A stretch of 64,000 bases of DNA from Siphonodentalium dalli (Eukaryota > Mollusca > Scaphopoda > Gadilida > Siphonodentaliidae): contig CP136061.1 in the NCBI GenBank assembly GCA_032622095.1, forward strand, positions 258,262,077 to 258,326,076. Reading direction: 5' to 3'. The notes beneath the pieces were generated by a model that saw only the letters and a program-made list of their open reading frames with translations, made no database searches and was not told the DNA's origin. This document shows, piece after piece, positions 49,282 to 59,099 of this stretch. Position numbers and translations under genes: made by a program. Positions within the stretch are counted from its first letter, which is position 1; each line of letters begins with the position of its first letter.

Positions 49282-49586
49282 TATAAATGTTCAATCGGTA
49301 CGTCCTTGAGTAACAGAGGCACTGCTTTCAAATTTTTCAGCGAATTTTGTCTCTTCCTAAGCACGCTATATTTCTCGTCAGCCAAGAGTCTATAAAACTT
49401 CTTGAAAGGCACTAATGTTTGTATATTCGTAACAGTCAAAACACCCTGCAACACATTCAAACATATTTCCGATAATGCGTTTATCTGGTCCGTAGTAGCC
49501 GTCTTCAACAGAGATATTAACTGCTTCCTAGAACAGGATGCGAGTAGTGACAAGAACGCTGCATTTCTAGAGATCCTGGCACTCAT
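49281..49586 (-). CDS. Small conserved Polinton protein of unknown function
   Basis: This 101-aa protein has a helical core, QLISLLKTATTDQINALSEI, followed by a CLNVLQGVLTV segment and a basic C-terminal third (YSVLRKRQNSLKNLK). I recall proteins with the pattern LLK-A---QI-AL-EI--NVL-GV in many metazoan Polintons, next to the ATPase; no activity is established as far as I know. The start ATG lies two bases after the ATPase stop. It shows no transmembrane segment or enzyme motif. Confidence 0.75.
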   Translation of the reverse strand: MSARISRNAAFLSLLASCSRKQLISLLKTATTDQINALSEICLNVLQGVLTVTNIQTLVPFKKFYRLLADEKYSVLRKRQNSLKNLKAVPLLLKDVPIEHL

Positions 49587-49588
49587 CC

Positions 49589-50287
49589 TTATAAAGATTT
49601 GTATATTATAGGATATTCACCGGGAAAGGTGTCAGTTCTTACACGAAACTCTGAATCAGTATTAGGCGTAGCGTCGATTATGAGATATCCATAGGGTCTG
49701 TCCAACACCGCATCCTTATAACAATCAGTCAGAAAACGTGATTTTCCCAGAAACAGCTGTTGGCCGAAATATTTTATTTGATTCGCATCACTCACGCTTT
49801 TCAAAAGAATGGTATAGGAAGTATTCAAAGCTATAGTTCTTGCGTGTTTACCTTTTTTGAACAAGTTTTGAGTTAAAAATATAACTGATAAGTTTTTATG
49901 ATGGCAGCCTTGTGTGAATAAACATTCCATATCGGAATTGTCCAAAACTTTGTGAGCCAAATCATCCAGAATTATCATAGCCGTCGTACCATCCGCAAAT
50001 TCACTCAGTAGTTCTTTGGAGGGAAGACCTTCGTGGAAATTTATGTGAGGGATGGCTATTTCCATTTCATCGAATAAGTCCTGATGCACTCCGAAACAGT
50101 ATAGAAATTTCTGGGGATGAGGGCCGTCTATCATGTCTTCTATATTTTGTAAGAAGCGGAAAGTCCATCTGGTTTTCCCGCTCTTTGTCGCACCCGCGAT
50201 CACGTAGCTGGAATTCGGTAAGAACGGTATTAATGACATGCCTAAGGCGAACGAACGTGTCACATATTCCTTATAAACTACTCTCAA
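49589..50287 (-). CDS. A32/FtsK-HerA-type DNA packaging ATPase
   Basis: This would pump the linear genome into the capsid. The frame of 232 codons shows a Walker A loop GATKSGKT (32-39), Walker B MIILDD (104-109) and a downstream TQN sensor (139-141). The open frame begins at a TTG (50285-50287) that overlaps the polymerase stop region; no ATG lies upstream in frame before a stop. The first ATG is codon 17 (50237-50239), three residues before the conserved hydrophobic strand leading into Walker A, so translation probably starts there. It follows the polymerase and precedes two small genes with 2- and 1-nt spacing or overlap. Confidence 0.92.
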   Translation of the reverse strand: MRVVYKEYVTRSFALGMSLIPFLPNSSYVIAGATKSGKTRWTFRFLQNIEDMIDGPHPQKFLYCFGVHQDLFDEMEIAIPHINFHEGLPSKELLSEFADGTTAMIILDDLAHKVLDNSDMECLFTQGCHHKNLSVIFLTQNLFKKGKHARTIALNTSYTILLKSVSDANQIKYFGQQLFLGKSRFLTDCYKDAVLDRPYGYLIIDATPNTDSEFRVRTDTFPGEYPIIYKSL

Positions 50288-53200
50288 TATCCGAAAGGGA
50301 TAGTGTCCATATTTTCTAGTATCACTCTCTTCGTGTATACCACTCTGTATACCTTCTTTTGAATTCTGTTGTATAGGATTGGACGGGCACTACCTCTACA
50401 TATCTTCTTTTCAGTTATGAACACCTTGTTGGGTACGCCGGATTCACCTTCCCGCACTTTATCTACCAAACGTCGTCTCTTCGGCTCTACAACATCAGGG
50501 TCGTCCAATGCCTTTCTCTTTCTATCAATCAGGGTGCTCATGGTCTTGAAATTAATGGCCTCAGAATTGATATAATTTAAACTGAAGCCCCGCACCTTGC
50601 ACACCTCATCGCAGGCAGTCGTCCTGTAAGCATAATTCTTCGGTCCGGCGCTTCTGAATTGTGTGATAGTGTCCCCCTTTAACTCATCGGTCAGATCCCC
50701 GAGAAAATCACCGCAGCTGACGTCGGGGCCTCCCGTCTTTTGTACGTAGATGATGGAATCTAAAACAGAAATGTAAAATATTTTGAGGACCTAATATCAA
50801 GCTAGAGCATAATTTGGTACGCAAAAAAAAAAAATAGTACTCACCAGTGTCAAAATACAGCACATTTTCTCCTAGATGATCCAGTACATCATACAACTTG
50901 AGACGAGCCCAGGAGGTAGTGTATATGGCCAGAAATATATTAGTCTTATTTTCATCGGGTAGGAAATGGTCGTCGTGGGTGTAGGATAACTGAATGTGGC
51001 TGTCATTGATAATGTGGAAGTCCTTCACGAGCTTCTTTGGGTCGGAAATCAAACTGAAGAATTTCTTCGGTTCACTGTCGTGAATTATCTCCGTCTGCGT
51101 CATGTTCTGTCTCTCTCCAAATTTTCCCCTGTAATGGATGAATGAATTAGTAATGCGATATAGTTTATGCAAATAATAAAAATTATTTATCTAAAAAAAA
51201 AATAACTACTTACCAGAGAACGTTCAACATGAGTTTCGAAGTGGCTCTGAGTGCTGGCTGTTTTTTTACATTTTCGGGATCCAAACGAATCCCCTCGACC
51301 CTTTCGTAATCATTCAGATATCTGCACTCGTCCTCGGCAGTTTTCACCCAGGCTGGCCAACCGCTAGCTTCTTGTTTGAGTTTGAGAAAGCTGAAAACAA
51401 AAAATAAAAATGTTTTTTTCATCCCGTACTCAATGATACCCCCGACCAAAAAAGGGAGGGGGAGGGGGCGGCGGCGCTTTTCGTTTTAAAAAATATACTT
51501 ACGAATTGACGTATTCCGAGAAGAGTCCACCTTTCTTAGTAGCCTGATTGTATTGCGTGGTATCTGTCCAGTGATATACTTCATATATTTTCGTCACCAC
51601 GTAACCCTTCTCTATGGCCTTCATTATCTCCGGCGTCGTCCACGTCCCTGTTATAGATCTCGCATCGGTTCCGTGATCGCACGTCGTTTGTCTTTGATCT
51701 TCCGCGCATGATCGACACAAAGGAAAGGTGAGTTTTCCGTGCGATCTCAATGGCAATACGGGGTGGTACAATTTCCTCGGAGGAGAAACCCTCACCTTAG
51801 CCAGCCCGAAATATGCGCTGATATCTTTAAAGTCCTTAGTTATTATTTCAGGATGCCCTACTGGCATTTTGCCCGATTTATTTATATAAGGATACAGGGA
51901 CGTGAAATCGACGTATTTGATGCTCTCACGGGGGCCCGCGTCTTTGTATAATTTGCAGGCATTTGTCCTACCTAAAAAGATAAAAGAATTTTTTTTAGAA
52001 ATAAATTTTATTTATTTTTATTTTATAAACTTCATTTTTTTTTTTAAATATGGAAACTTACCTCCGAAGAAAGCATCTCGTGGCATAAGTCGAGGTTGTA
52101 CATCCAGCTGCGACAAGAAGTCCCGCAGTATTTCATTATTTTTTTTCTGCTCAGTGAATGTATGCTCCCAAATGCATACATATTTGTAACCCGCCTTCTT
52201 CAAAAATTCACGCTTTTTGATGGTCAGTGTGTACAGTTGATTCAGTGTCTGTTTTGTCAGCGGGTGTTTGGAGATGTGTCTGTTTCGTGGGTAACACGTC
52301 AAACAAGCATGATGAAAACAACCTAAAGAAGAAAAAATACCGTTTATTGTATATGATCAATTAGGGGAGGATGGGACAAATGTTTTAAAATGATTATACG
52401 TTGTACTGGAGATGTGTCTGTTTCGTGGGTAACGTGTCAAACGAGCGTGATAAAAACTACCTAAAGAATAACAATACCATTTATTGTATATGAACAATTA
52501 AGGGGGGGGATGGGATAAATGTTTTAAGATGATTATACGTCGTACTCACCGTGAAATTCGTAGCAGGTGTTGGTCTCCTGACAATATCCATCCACCTTGT
52601 ACTTTGAATTTGGTACCTTGAATTCACCGCGGTTCAAAGCGTGTTGTATGTCTCTATTTTTTTCGTGGGCCAACCAGGACAACCATTGGATGGAGACGTT
52701 CGAATATTGGTCCTTGTCACCGTAAAACCCGTTAGGAACTTTGCCTATAGGCGTACTAATGAATTTTTCATCAGTAATTTCAATTCCAGACTCCTCGGCC
52801 GTATCCCGTTCTACCCAATCATCACCGAGCAATACTCGCTCTTTATCATTCAATTTCTTCAGCAAACTGGTTTCTGATTGATCAGAGTTAGTGAGAGTTA
52901 TAGAATAAGTTTCTTCCAAGAACAATATTTTATAGGCCTTCATGCACGCAGAAGATATCGTTATCGACATGAAAGGATCTACCTTATTCTCGGTAACTTT
53001 CAAAAACAATGACCGAAACTTCAAACAAGCCTGACGCAAGATATCAACGTCAGAAATGCAGTAAGCCAATAATTCTTTCTCTAAATTGAAGATTTCACCG
53101 GCTTTAGTTTCGTGCCAACGTAGAAGCGCCTCCCTGTCTGTCGTCGACATGGTGTCAGCCCCGTAATACGTTGAATCGGGATACGGCCCCTCATACAGTC

Positions 53201-55655
53201 GGTTCTCCTTCCTATTGAAGAAATGAGGGAAATATCCTGAAATAAAATGTTTAAATTTAATATTTAAAAAACAAATGGAAACGATATATATATATTATTG
53301 AAGAAATGGGGGAAAATATCCTGAAATAAAATATTTAAGAATGTGTAAATTTAATATTTAAAAACAAATATAAAAAAGAAATGCGTATACCTTTTTTTAG
53401 TTCCTTCAAATCGAAAGCCTTCGGGAGAGCAGCCAATCGCATCGTCAGAAAATTTAGCGAATCTATTATTCGAATCCCATGGTGACCTAGCATGTACATG
53501 ACCTTTGATCCAGAATAAATAATTTTGCTAGGCCTCATCCCCTGGAAAACCATGTATTCCAACAACAATATAGCGTCGTAAGCCTTGTTGTTATGAGCCA
53601 ATACCGTGGCGTGTTTATGGTGTTTAGTAAACAGCCAGGTTCCGAAGTTCAGTAGAGTGTCCGAACCAGACGCTATGTACTGTCTTCTCCCGCACGTGTC
53701 GCTACACGGTGTCTTTTTGTAATCGCCTTCTTTATCCAGGCTACCGCAATGATCGCATCGAGTACCGCAAACGTCGCAAGTCGAATCTGAGTTCACCGGC
53801 GAGTCCAAACAAGAGTCGCAGGCTGTTTGGGCCACCACCAAATTGGGCTGATGTCGATTTAATCCGCACGCCGGTCGTTTACAGTTTGAACACCTAAAAA
53901 ATGAAACAAATTTTTTTAGATTCCTGCGGGTTGGTGAGACGCGATTACAACAATAAATTTTTCGTTCCACATAAAATAATGTACTTACCGGCGACATTTA
54001 CTGCATCTTTCCGCTTCACTGCACGTAGAGCACGGGAGTCCCATTTTGTATCCACCGTCACATAGGTAAACCTCATCTTGTGAACATTCAAAGTCGTAGA
54101 ATATGAACTTGTTGACATCTTTCATTTTTTGTTTCGGAGGTCTCAAATAACAGAGGTGACCCGAAAGTACCCATTCCTTACAAGATGAACACGACCATTC
54201 GCCGCAAATGTGGGGTATTTCTGTCAGGTCCCTCTTCGCACGATTCATTACGCTTCCACACTCTTTACACTTCAAATATTTACAACAATTTGATAGTTTA
54301 TTATCAGGTGCCTCTTTGTGTCTCTGGTAACAGTTCAAAGATCTACAGTCCGTATTACAATCGTGGCACGTTAATAACTTGCCCATTAATAAAGGGTCAA
54401 TCAAACATCCCTCTGTTTTGCATACTATGCAATATGACGTGCAGTTATGTTCATCTTTCTTGTTGAAAGGCTTTAAACAATTTTCACAAAAGTAAGATAG
54501 GCCGTAGAATCCTGAAACGCTGACTATCGGTGTGTAGTGGTCCTGATTATGATACAGATATATATTTCTGTCATATGTGTTGCTGACTCTGGATACTTTT
54601 TGGCCAATTTCGCCGCATATGATTATAATATTCACCTTGAAGAATGATTCATACTTTGGTAGGTCGGCGTATGATCCCGGGCGGTCGGCGGAAATACATA
54701 AATCTTTAAGCAGAGTGTTTGCTAACACTTTTTGTTCATTTCGTCCTTTAGCTGTTAGGTGCTTATAATAGTCTTTCGTCACTTTACCGTGTTTTAGAAA
54801 AATTTCGAGCCGTGAAAATCCGGGATAAGCTTTTATAAGATCTTCTGAAACGGTACTAATCCTGGCCATCGCGACGCCTATAGCTCTAGGCAAACAGGAG
54901 TTGTCAGTATTGTGGATGAAGACTGTTGATTTTTTGTCCAGAAGTGATTTGTCGCCGTCTATAGGAACTCCACTACCTGAGCCACTGGGTTGCCTCAGTG
55001 ACCCTACAGTTATTCGAAATGATCGGTCCAAGTCAATATGTTCGTGCGATGTCAGCACATTAGCTATTTTGTCGATAATCAACTGGGAATTCAGGTCCGA
55101 CCATGCCGTTAACGGTACTATGATGGGTTTATCCAGCTGATCGGTATGAAGGATAACTCTTCCCAGATCATTGTCTGCCAAATCACCTCTCGTCGTTCTT
55201 AGTATATGATCGAACATGTTGGTAAGGCGTTCCGTCAAGTCTGACAACAGTTCACCGCGCCATTGATGGTCAAATTTCACGTCGTATATACTTTCCACAG
55301 CCGATGACCTCATGAATGATTTTATTTCACGAAGATTGATCGTGTAGGACTGATTAGCCGTCTGCCGAGTTTGCTCATCGTGACTAGTGTCGAGAGTAAC
55401 TTCCTGCGGTTCATTCCGTCCCGTTAAATCTAGAGCGGATGACTGGTGAGCGGCTCGGGATGAGTCCTGTGGTTGAGACGGTGCGGGGTTTGGCCCGTCA
55501 TTATCGGGCGACTGCTGTCTACCCTCCATATATATCAATCTGTCATATATATTTCTGTCTGTGTCGGACATTGAGTCCACTCTCCCGGTGATGCCTCTTA
55601 GAAAGTCATCACTACTAAATCCCTTGGCGTGCAATTCATCGATTAACCGCTCCAT
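50284..55655 (-). CDS. Protein-primed-type DNA polymerase B, eight exons, 1507 codons
   Basis: Exons (minus strand, high to low): 55655-53989, 53893-53391, 53236-52550, 52322-52062, 51971-51503, 51390-51214, 51128-50845, 50759-50284. All seven introns (85-227 bp) are GT-AG and phases agree; the total is 4524 nt including the stop. Exon 1 carries an OTU-like Cys region (D251, C254, H373), a Cys-rich zinc region (390-556) and Exo I (YDFE, D521/E523). Exon 2 has Exo II (AHNNKAYDA) and Exo III-like IIDSLNF. Exon 5 holds polymerase motif A (DFTSLYP). Motif B spans exons 6-7 (LRATSKLMLN, then GKFG). The catalytic YFDTDS of motif C is created by the exon 7/8 junction. It replicates the linear genome from its termini. 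A TTTTTTCAG lies directly before the ATG, suggesting a further 5' untranslated intron. Confidence 0.92.
50760..50844 (-). other. Polymerase intron 7 (85 bp, phase 1), splits the catalytic DTDS motif
   Basis: The donor is GTGAGT and the acceptor TTTTAG. The second Asp codon of the catalytic DTD is assembled across the junction, so unspliced RNA cannot give an active enzyme. Confidence 0.9.
51129..51213 (-). other. Polymerase intron 6 (85 bp, phase 2), splits motif B
   Basis: The donor is GTAAGT and the acceptor ATTACAG. It interrupts the codon for the Trp that precedes GKFG. Confidence 0.88.
51391..51502 (-). other. Polymerase intron 5 (112 bp, phase 2)
   Basis: The donor is GTAAGT and the acceptor TTTTCAG. 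It contains a purine-rich run on the plus strand near 51449-51470. Confidence 0.85.
51972..52061 (-). other. Polymerase intron 4 (90 bp, phase 1)
   Basis: The donor is GTAAGT and the acceptor TTTTTAG; it sits before the exon carrying motif A. Confidence 0.85.
52323..52549 (-). other. Polymerase intron 3 (227 bp) containing a 138-bp tandem copy of the exon 4 start
   Basis: The donor is GTGAGT and the acceptor CTTTAG. Units 52270-52407 and 52408-52545 are diverged tandem copies spanning the start of exon 4 and the intron. The copy nearer the donor keeps an acceptor-like TTTAG but has lost Cys codons of the real exon. Confidence 0.85.
53237..53390 (-). other. Polymerase intron 2 (154 bp) with duplicated acceptor
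   Basis: The donor is GTATAC and the acceptor ATTTCAG. A tandem duplication (about 53214-53296 and 53297-53385) copies the start of exon 3 and its acceptor into the intron, leaving an upstream decoy acceptor that would lead quickly to a stop. Confidence 0.8.
53894..53988 (-). other. Polymerase intron 1 (95 bp, phase 2)
   Basis: The donor is GTAAGT and the acceptor TTTTTTAG. Splicing joins two halves of a Cys-rich cluster (exon 1 CSKC, exon 2 CSNCKRPAC), restoring one zinc-binding region. Confidence 0.85.
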
Positions 55656-56263
55656 CTGAAAAAAGCAAACACTTTAATGAGCTAGAGGTTCCATATAACA
55701 TATTTATAGCAACTCGAAATCACTGTGCTTAATGATTGGTTGCTATTTATAGCGCATGAGTCGTCCATTTATTTAAAACACGTGACGTGTAAGAGCTATA
55801 TATATAGACATTACGAAATTTCATTGACCTATGATCATTATAGCATCAACTCGCTTAATGATTGGTTGCTATTTATAGCGCATGAGTCATCCATTTATTT
55901 GAAACCCGTGACGTGTAAGAGCTATATTTAGACATTACGAAATTTCATCGTCCTATGATCAAAAAAAGGGGCGGGCACTAATTATTAATGGCTCCGCCGT
56001 AGGCGCTACTCGATTGGTTTCTATTTATAGCGCATGAGTCATACATTTATTTGAAACCCGTGACGTGTACGAGCTATATTTAGACATTACGAAATTTCAT
56101 CGTCCTATGATCAAAAAAAGGGGCGGGCACTAATTATTAATGGCTCCGCCGTAGGCGCTACTCGATTGGTCTATTTCACTTTTTCAACGTCACCCATCAT
56201 ATAAAAAGACGGTGATTCGATGTACTAACTCATTCGCAGCTAAATTTTCATTAAGAAAGGATC
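55656..56263. promoter_or_regulatory. Divergent promoter region with a triplicated upstream module
   Basis: This gap separates the polymerase (minus) from the PC4-like gene (plus). A module is present three times, anchored by CTATTTATAGCGCATGAGTC at 55743, 55869 and 56021. Each copy has a CCAAT-type box (ATTGGT), a TATTTATAG element and a GTGACGTGT (CRE/E-box-like) core. Copies 2 and 3 also contain GGGGCGGG (GC-box-like) and ACTAATTATTAATGGC. The repeat spacing is 126 and then 152 bp because copy 1 lacks the GC-rich part. It could serve early bidirectional transcription. Confidence 0.7.
56200..56207 (+). promoter_or_regulatory. TATA box of the PC4-like gene
   Basis: TATAAAAA lies 57 nt upstream of the ATG at 56264, leaving room for initiation about 30 nt downstream. 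Confidence 0.7.
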
Positions 56264-56776
56264 ATGGATTCTAAAATTCTCGTAAAAAATTTAGGGAGGG
56301 ACCGATTTCTCACAGTCGGTGAATATGAGGACCGGAAATACGTTGACTTACGAATATGGAAAGAAGGCAAAATCCCTACGACATTCGGGGCTCGTATGAG
56401 CTTACAGAGATGGCAATGTCTGACTGAAAATATAAAGTCCATCGGTGAACATTTAGTATCCAGGAGTCCTATGGATAAAGTGCATCTGGGACACAATCTA
56501 CATGCGGTTTTAGACCATAATAATGGTGTAGTACACTTACGCCAGTATTTCACCCCGAAGGACTCTGAACATTTGCACCCCACGAAGAAAGGCTGTACGA
56601 TTAACCAACAGGAATTTGATGTATTGTTTCAACACATTGACGCCGTTAATCATGTTTTACCTGAATTAGAGAATGTGAAAGCTTGTTATTTAACGCACGA
56701 TGGACAGATGGAAGCGTTAGCGTGTACAGAATGCAATCCTGGAGGTTATGGATTTTACACTCAACGTGATTATTGA
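56264..56776 (+). CDS. Tandem PC4-like (transcriptional coactivator p15-type) protein
   Basis: This 170-aa protein contains two copies of the PC4-like single-stranded-DNA-binding fold. Copy 1 (about 14-65) reads FLTVGEYEDRKYVDLRIW, then MSLQRWQCL and a helix. Copy 2 (about 76-134) reads AVLDHNNGVVHLRQYF, then PTKKGCTINQQEFDVL and a helix. The strand-strand-IR--Y---G--PT-KG-sL---w--L helix pattern is diagnostic of PC4/Sub1, which binds melted promoter DNA and aids RNA polymerase II. A short C-terminal extension (135-170) has Cys152 and Cys155 spaced CTEC. It is driven by its own TATA box away from the polymerase; AATAAA follows at 56813. Function in genome transcription or in binding displaced replication strands is inference. 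Confidence 0.8.
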   Translation: MDSKILVKNLGRDRFLTVGEYEDRKYVDLRIWKEGKIPTTFGARMSLQRWQCLTENIKSIGEHLVSRSPMDKVHLGHNLHAVLDHNNGVVHLRQYFTPKDSEHLHPTKKGCTINQQEFDVLFQHIDAVNHVLPELENVKACYLTHDGQMEALACTECNPGGYGFYTQRDY

Positions 56777-56812
56777 ACTTTGACCGTGTGAGGAATACTT
56801 ATTTTCATCGTA

Positions 56813-56818
56813 AATAAA
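56813..56818 (+). terminator. Poly(A) signal of the PC4-like gene
   Basis: AATAAA, 37 nt beyond the stop codon. Confidence 0.6.
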
Positions 56819-57790
56819 ATATTAACTTATACCATGTTATTCTCAATTATTTCGGACATATACCCGCGTTGGGGGAGGGTGTGTGTGTGCGACGATTATT
56901 CATGTTTTTTTTTGGTGAATTATCGAAAGATCTCTATTTTTATTTATTTTATTGACGGCGACGTGGAACCTTCCTACATGATGAAAACCGCGTCAAGATC
57001 GGACTTCTAGAACTCTAGATAAGGCATATTATGTCCATTGCACGTGCGGCTTTAATGACGTCATAGATATTTCAAAATAGCCTATCTCCGAGGCGGAGAG
57101 AGGTGCGGACGAGCCGTTTTCAGATTATTTTTCAGACAGAAGGGGACTATCGTTTGTGGTCGGTTAAGATGAGATATTAAGTTTTTTTTATTTATTTTGC
57201 CAATTAGCGGGATCCCTCTATTTTACCCCAATGGAAATAATGTATATACTCGTGAACACTCATTTTAAAGATTACCCCGAAGAACTGTTGTAAACAATTT
57301 AGTTCATTTCAGAGATGACCGAGTACCGTAACCCATCACTATCATTTACACGATACATCGCCGAAAAAGATTACAAATTCTCCAAATTGTGAATTTATTG
57401 GTCGGAAACGTGGACCCCTCTTTATAATTGGGCGACGGAGGAATTTTGCTGACAAATATTCAAAACCGTGTTATATCTGTCAAGTTTAAAAGTAGACAAC
57501 TATGTTCGCACACAACTAATGTGTTATTTAATTAAGCATGGCGGTTATTTAACCTTTTATCGGACAGGCCGGCAGTATGCTAATAAGCCAATTATACTAC
57601 ATTACAAATTATACTCGCTGTTAATACACCGCTGCGCACGTGTCGCGGAATGAAAATGACTGCGAGTGTATCGGCTAATTCCAATGAACGGAAATGGGCA
57701 GAACGTTGAAACACACATCTGGTGTAATTATACTGTAACGTGAATTATAACTTTGGGTCAAGCATAGTGGCGATGATATTAGTTACTGGG
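56819..57790. other. Polinton internal region without a recognised gene
   Basis: About 1 kb with only short frames. A 24-codon frame from 57314 and a 61-codon frame at 57468-57653 show no family features. I looked here for the missing adenain-type protease (His/Glu/Cys triad, CG-YC near the end) and saw nothing. Confidence 0.5.
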
Positions 57791-57800
57791 TATAATATAA
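57791..57800 (+). promoter_or_regulatory. TATA-like box before the spliced acidic gene
   Basis: TATAATATAA lies 34 nt upstream of the ATG at 57835. Confidence 0.5.
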
Positions 57801-57834
57801 GGTGAAATTCTTCACTTGACACAAAACTACAGAC

Positions 57835-58471
57835 ATGGAAACACCTAACGCATTTAGTGACTGCGAGACACCCACGATGGAAATGGTATGTATAAATATA
57901 ACTTTTATTTCATTTTAAATTGAACATGATATTTAGTTAGAGACAATAGTAGCGTTCGTTTGAGAAAATATTCATACTTGTTGAAACCAGGGATTTCTTT
58001 GTGTATTGTTTTTGAATTCGAACAATTTATATAGTATACTCGTATTCTGTCAGCGGTGCGATTTTATTGGTTTTTAATTACACAACCCCAAACGCTCTTT
58101 ATTATTTTCATATCGGGAAAACAGTAACTAATAACGCTCTTTACTATACCCGAGGGCTAAACGAAAGACGAGTTACTTGGAACACGATTTTTATAGCATA
58201 TTCATGTAAAGCCTATATTTTTTACCACTGGCCCTAAAATAGTAAGGAACCATATTGATAACCCAACATTGACACACCTTCGTTAATCACTCGTATCCGT
58301 ATAATAATTTTTTTTGAATCCGAACATCTTTTCTTCTGTTTCCAGCCAAAAGACGAAATGAGTAATTGGGACGATTGGGAGCTGAGCGACGAGGAAAAGA
58401 CAATGACTTCGTGCACGTGGGACAGCGATGACGTAGAGCCGCCGAAGAAGAAAGGGGACAATAAGGATTAA
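57835..58471 (+). CDS. Spliced 58-aa acidic protein, unknown
   Basis: Exon 1 is 57835-57885 (17 codons) and exon 2 58346-58471, joined by a phase-0 GT-AG intron of 460 bp with donor GTATGT and a strong polypyrimidine acceptor (TTTCTTCTGTTTCCAG). The product is short and acidic: exon 2 begins PKDEMSNWDDWELSDEE and ends in a basic patch EPPKKK. Trp/acidic clusters of this sort resemble transcriptional activation segments, and PPKKK could be a nuclear signal; both are inference. A TATA-like box precedes it and AATAAA follows at 58491. It lies between the PC4-like gene and the right terminus. I recognise no homologue. Confidence 0.55.
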
Positions 58472-58490
58472 CGCCCCTGACAATTTCTAT

Positions 58491-58496
58491 AATAAA
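58491..58496 (+). terminator. Poly(A) signal of the acidic gene
   Basis: AATAAA, 20 nt after the stop codon. Confidence 0.5.
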
Positions 58497-59099
58497 CGGA
58501 TTAATGTTTTATCGGATTTCGTTCCATTCTGTGTAAAAAAGGGTATAGTAAACATATATATTTTATTCACTATAATTTGATGTACGCATTTTATAACTGT
58601 ATGCGTGGGGGTGCGTTCAAACACACACAAATTTTACGGCAAACACTAAAACATTTCGTATATATTAATTTATGAGGGCGGGGATTATAAATAAAGTTTA
58701 CCTGGCAAATTTGCGAATTTATCAAAGTACCACCATAGACAGAGATATATTTCAAAACAATTTTGTATAGAATATATATTTATACTCACATTATATCAAA
58801 CGTCCCTCGTCGTATCTATTTTCATTGAGCCATCTATGATATCACATCGAGAAACGACCGTTTATATACCTGAGGGGGGGGGCGACGAAAAGCTATATAT
58901 AATAAACATGTCCGTACGTGTTTATATATTTATAGATGGGGGATCAAGTCTGAACGTGTTATAGCGAATCGACTAGCTTGCAGAAAGCCGCGCGGGTCTT
59001 GTCAGGACCGAGTGGACACAGAGTAAATCGATATTGACTCGTAGTATGTGACGTGAGAATGCGTGTCTGAACATGTCCGGCCAAAAATATCCCTTCCGT
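58497..59099. other. Polinton right subterminal region, no gene seen
   Basis: About 600 bp of AT-rich sequence with only very short frames, ending at the right inverted repeat. Confidence 0.5.

Noticed and set aside
51449-51480. Premature stops between polymerase frames, suggesting a pseudogene
   Set aside because: All interruptions are precise GT-AG introns and the joined length is divisible by three, so the gene appears intact.
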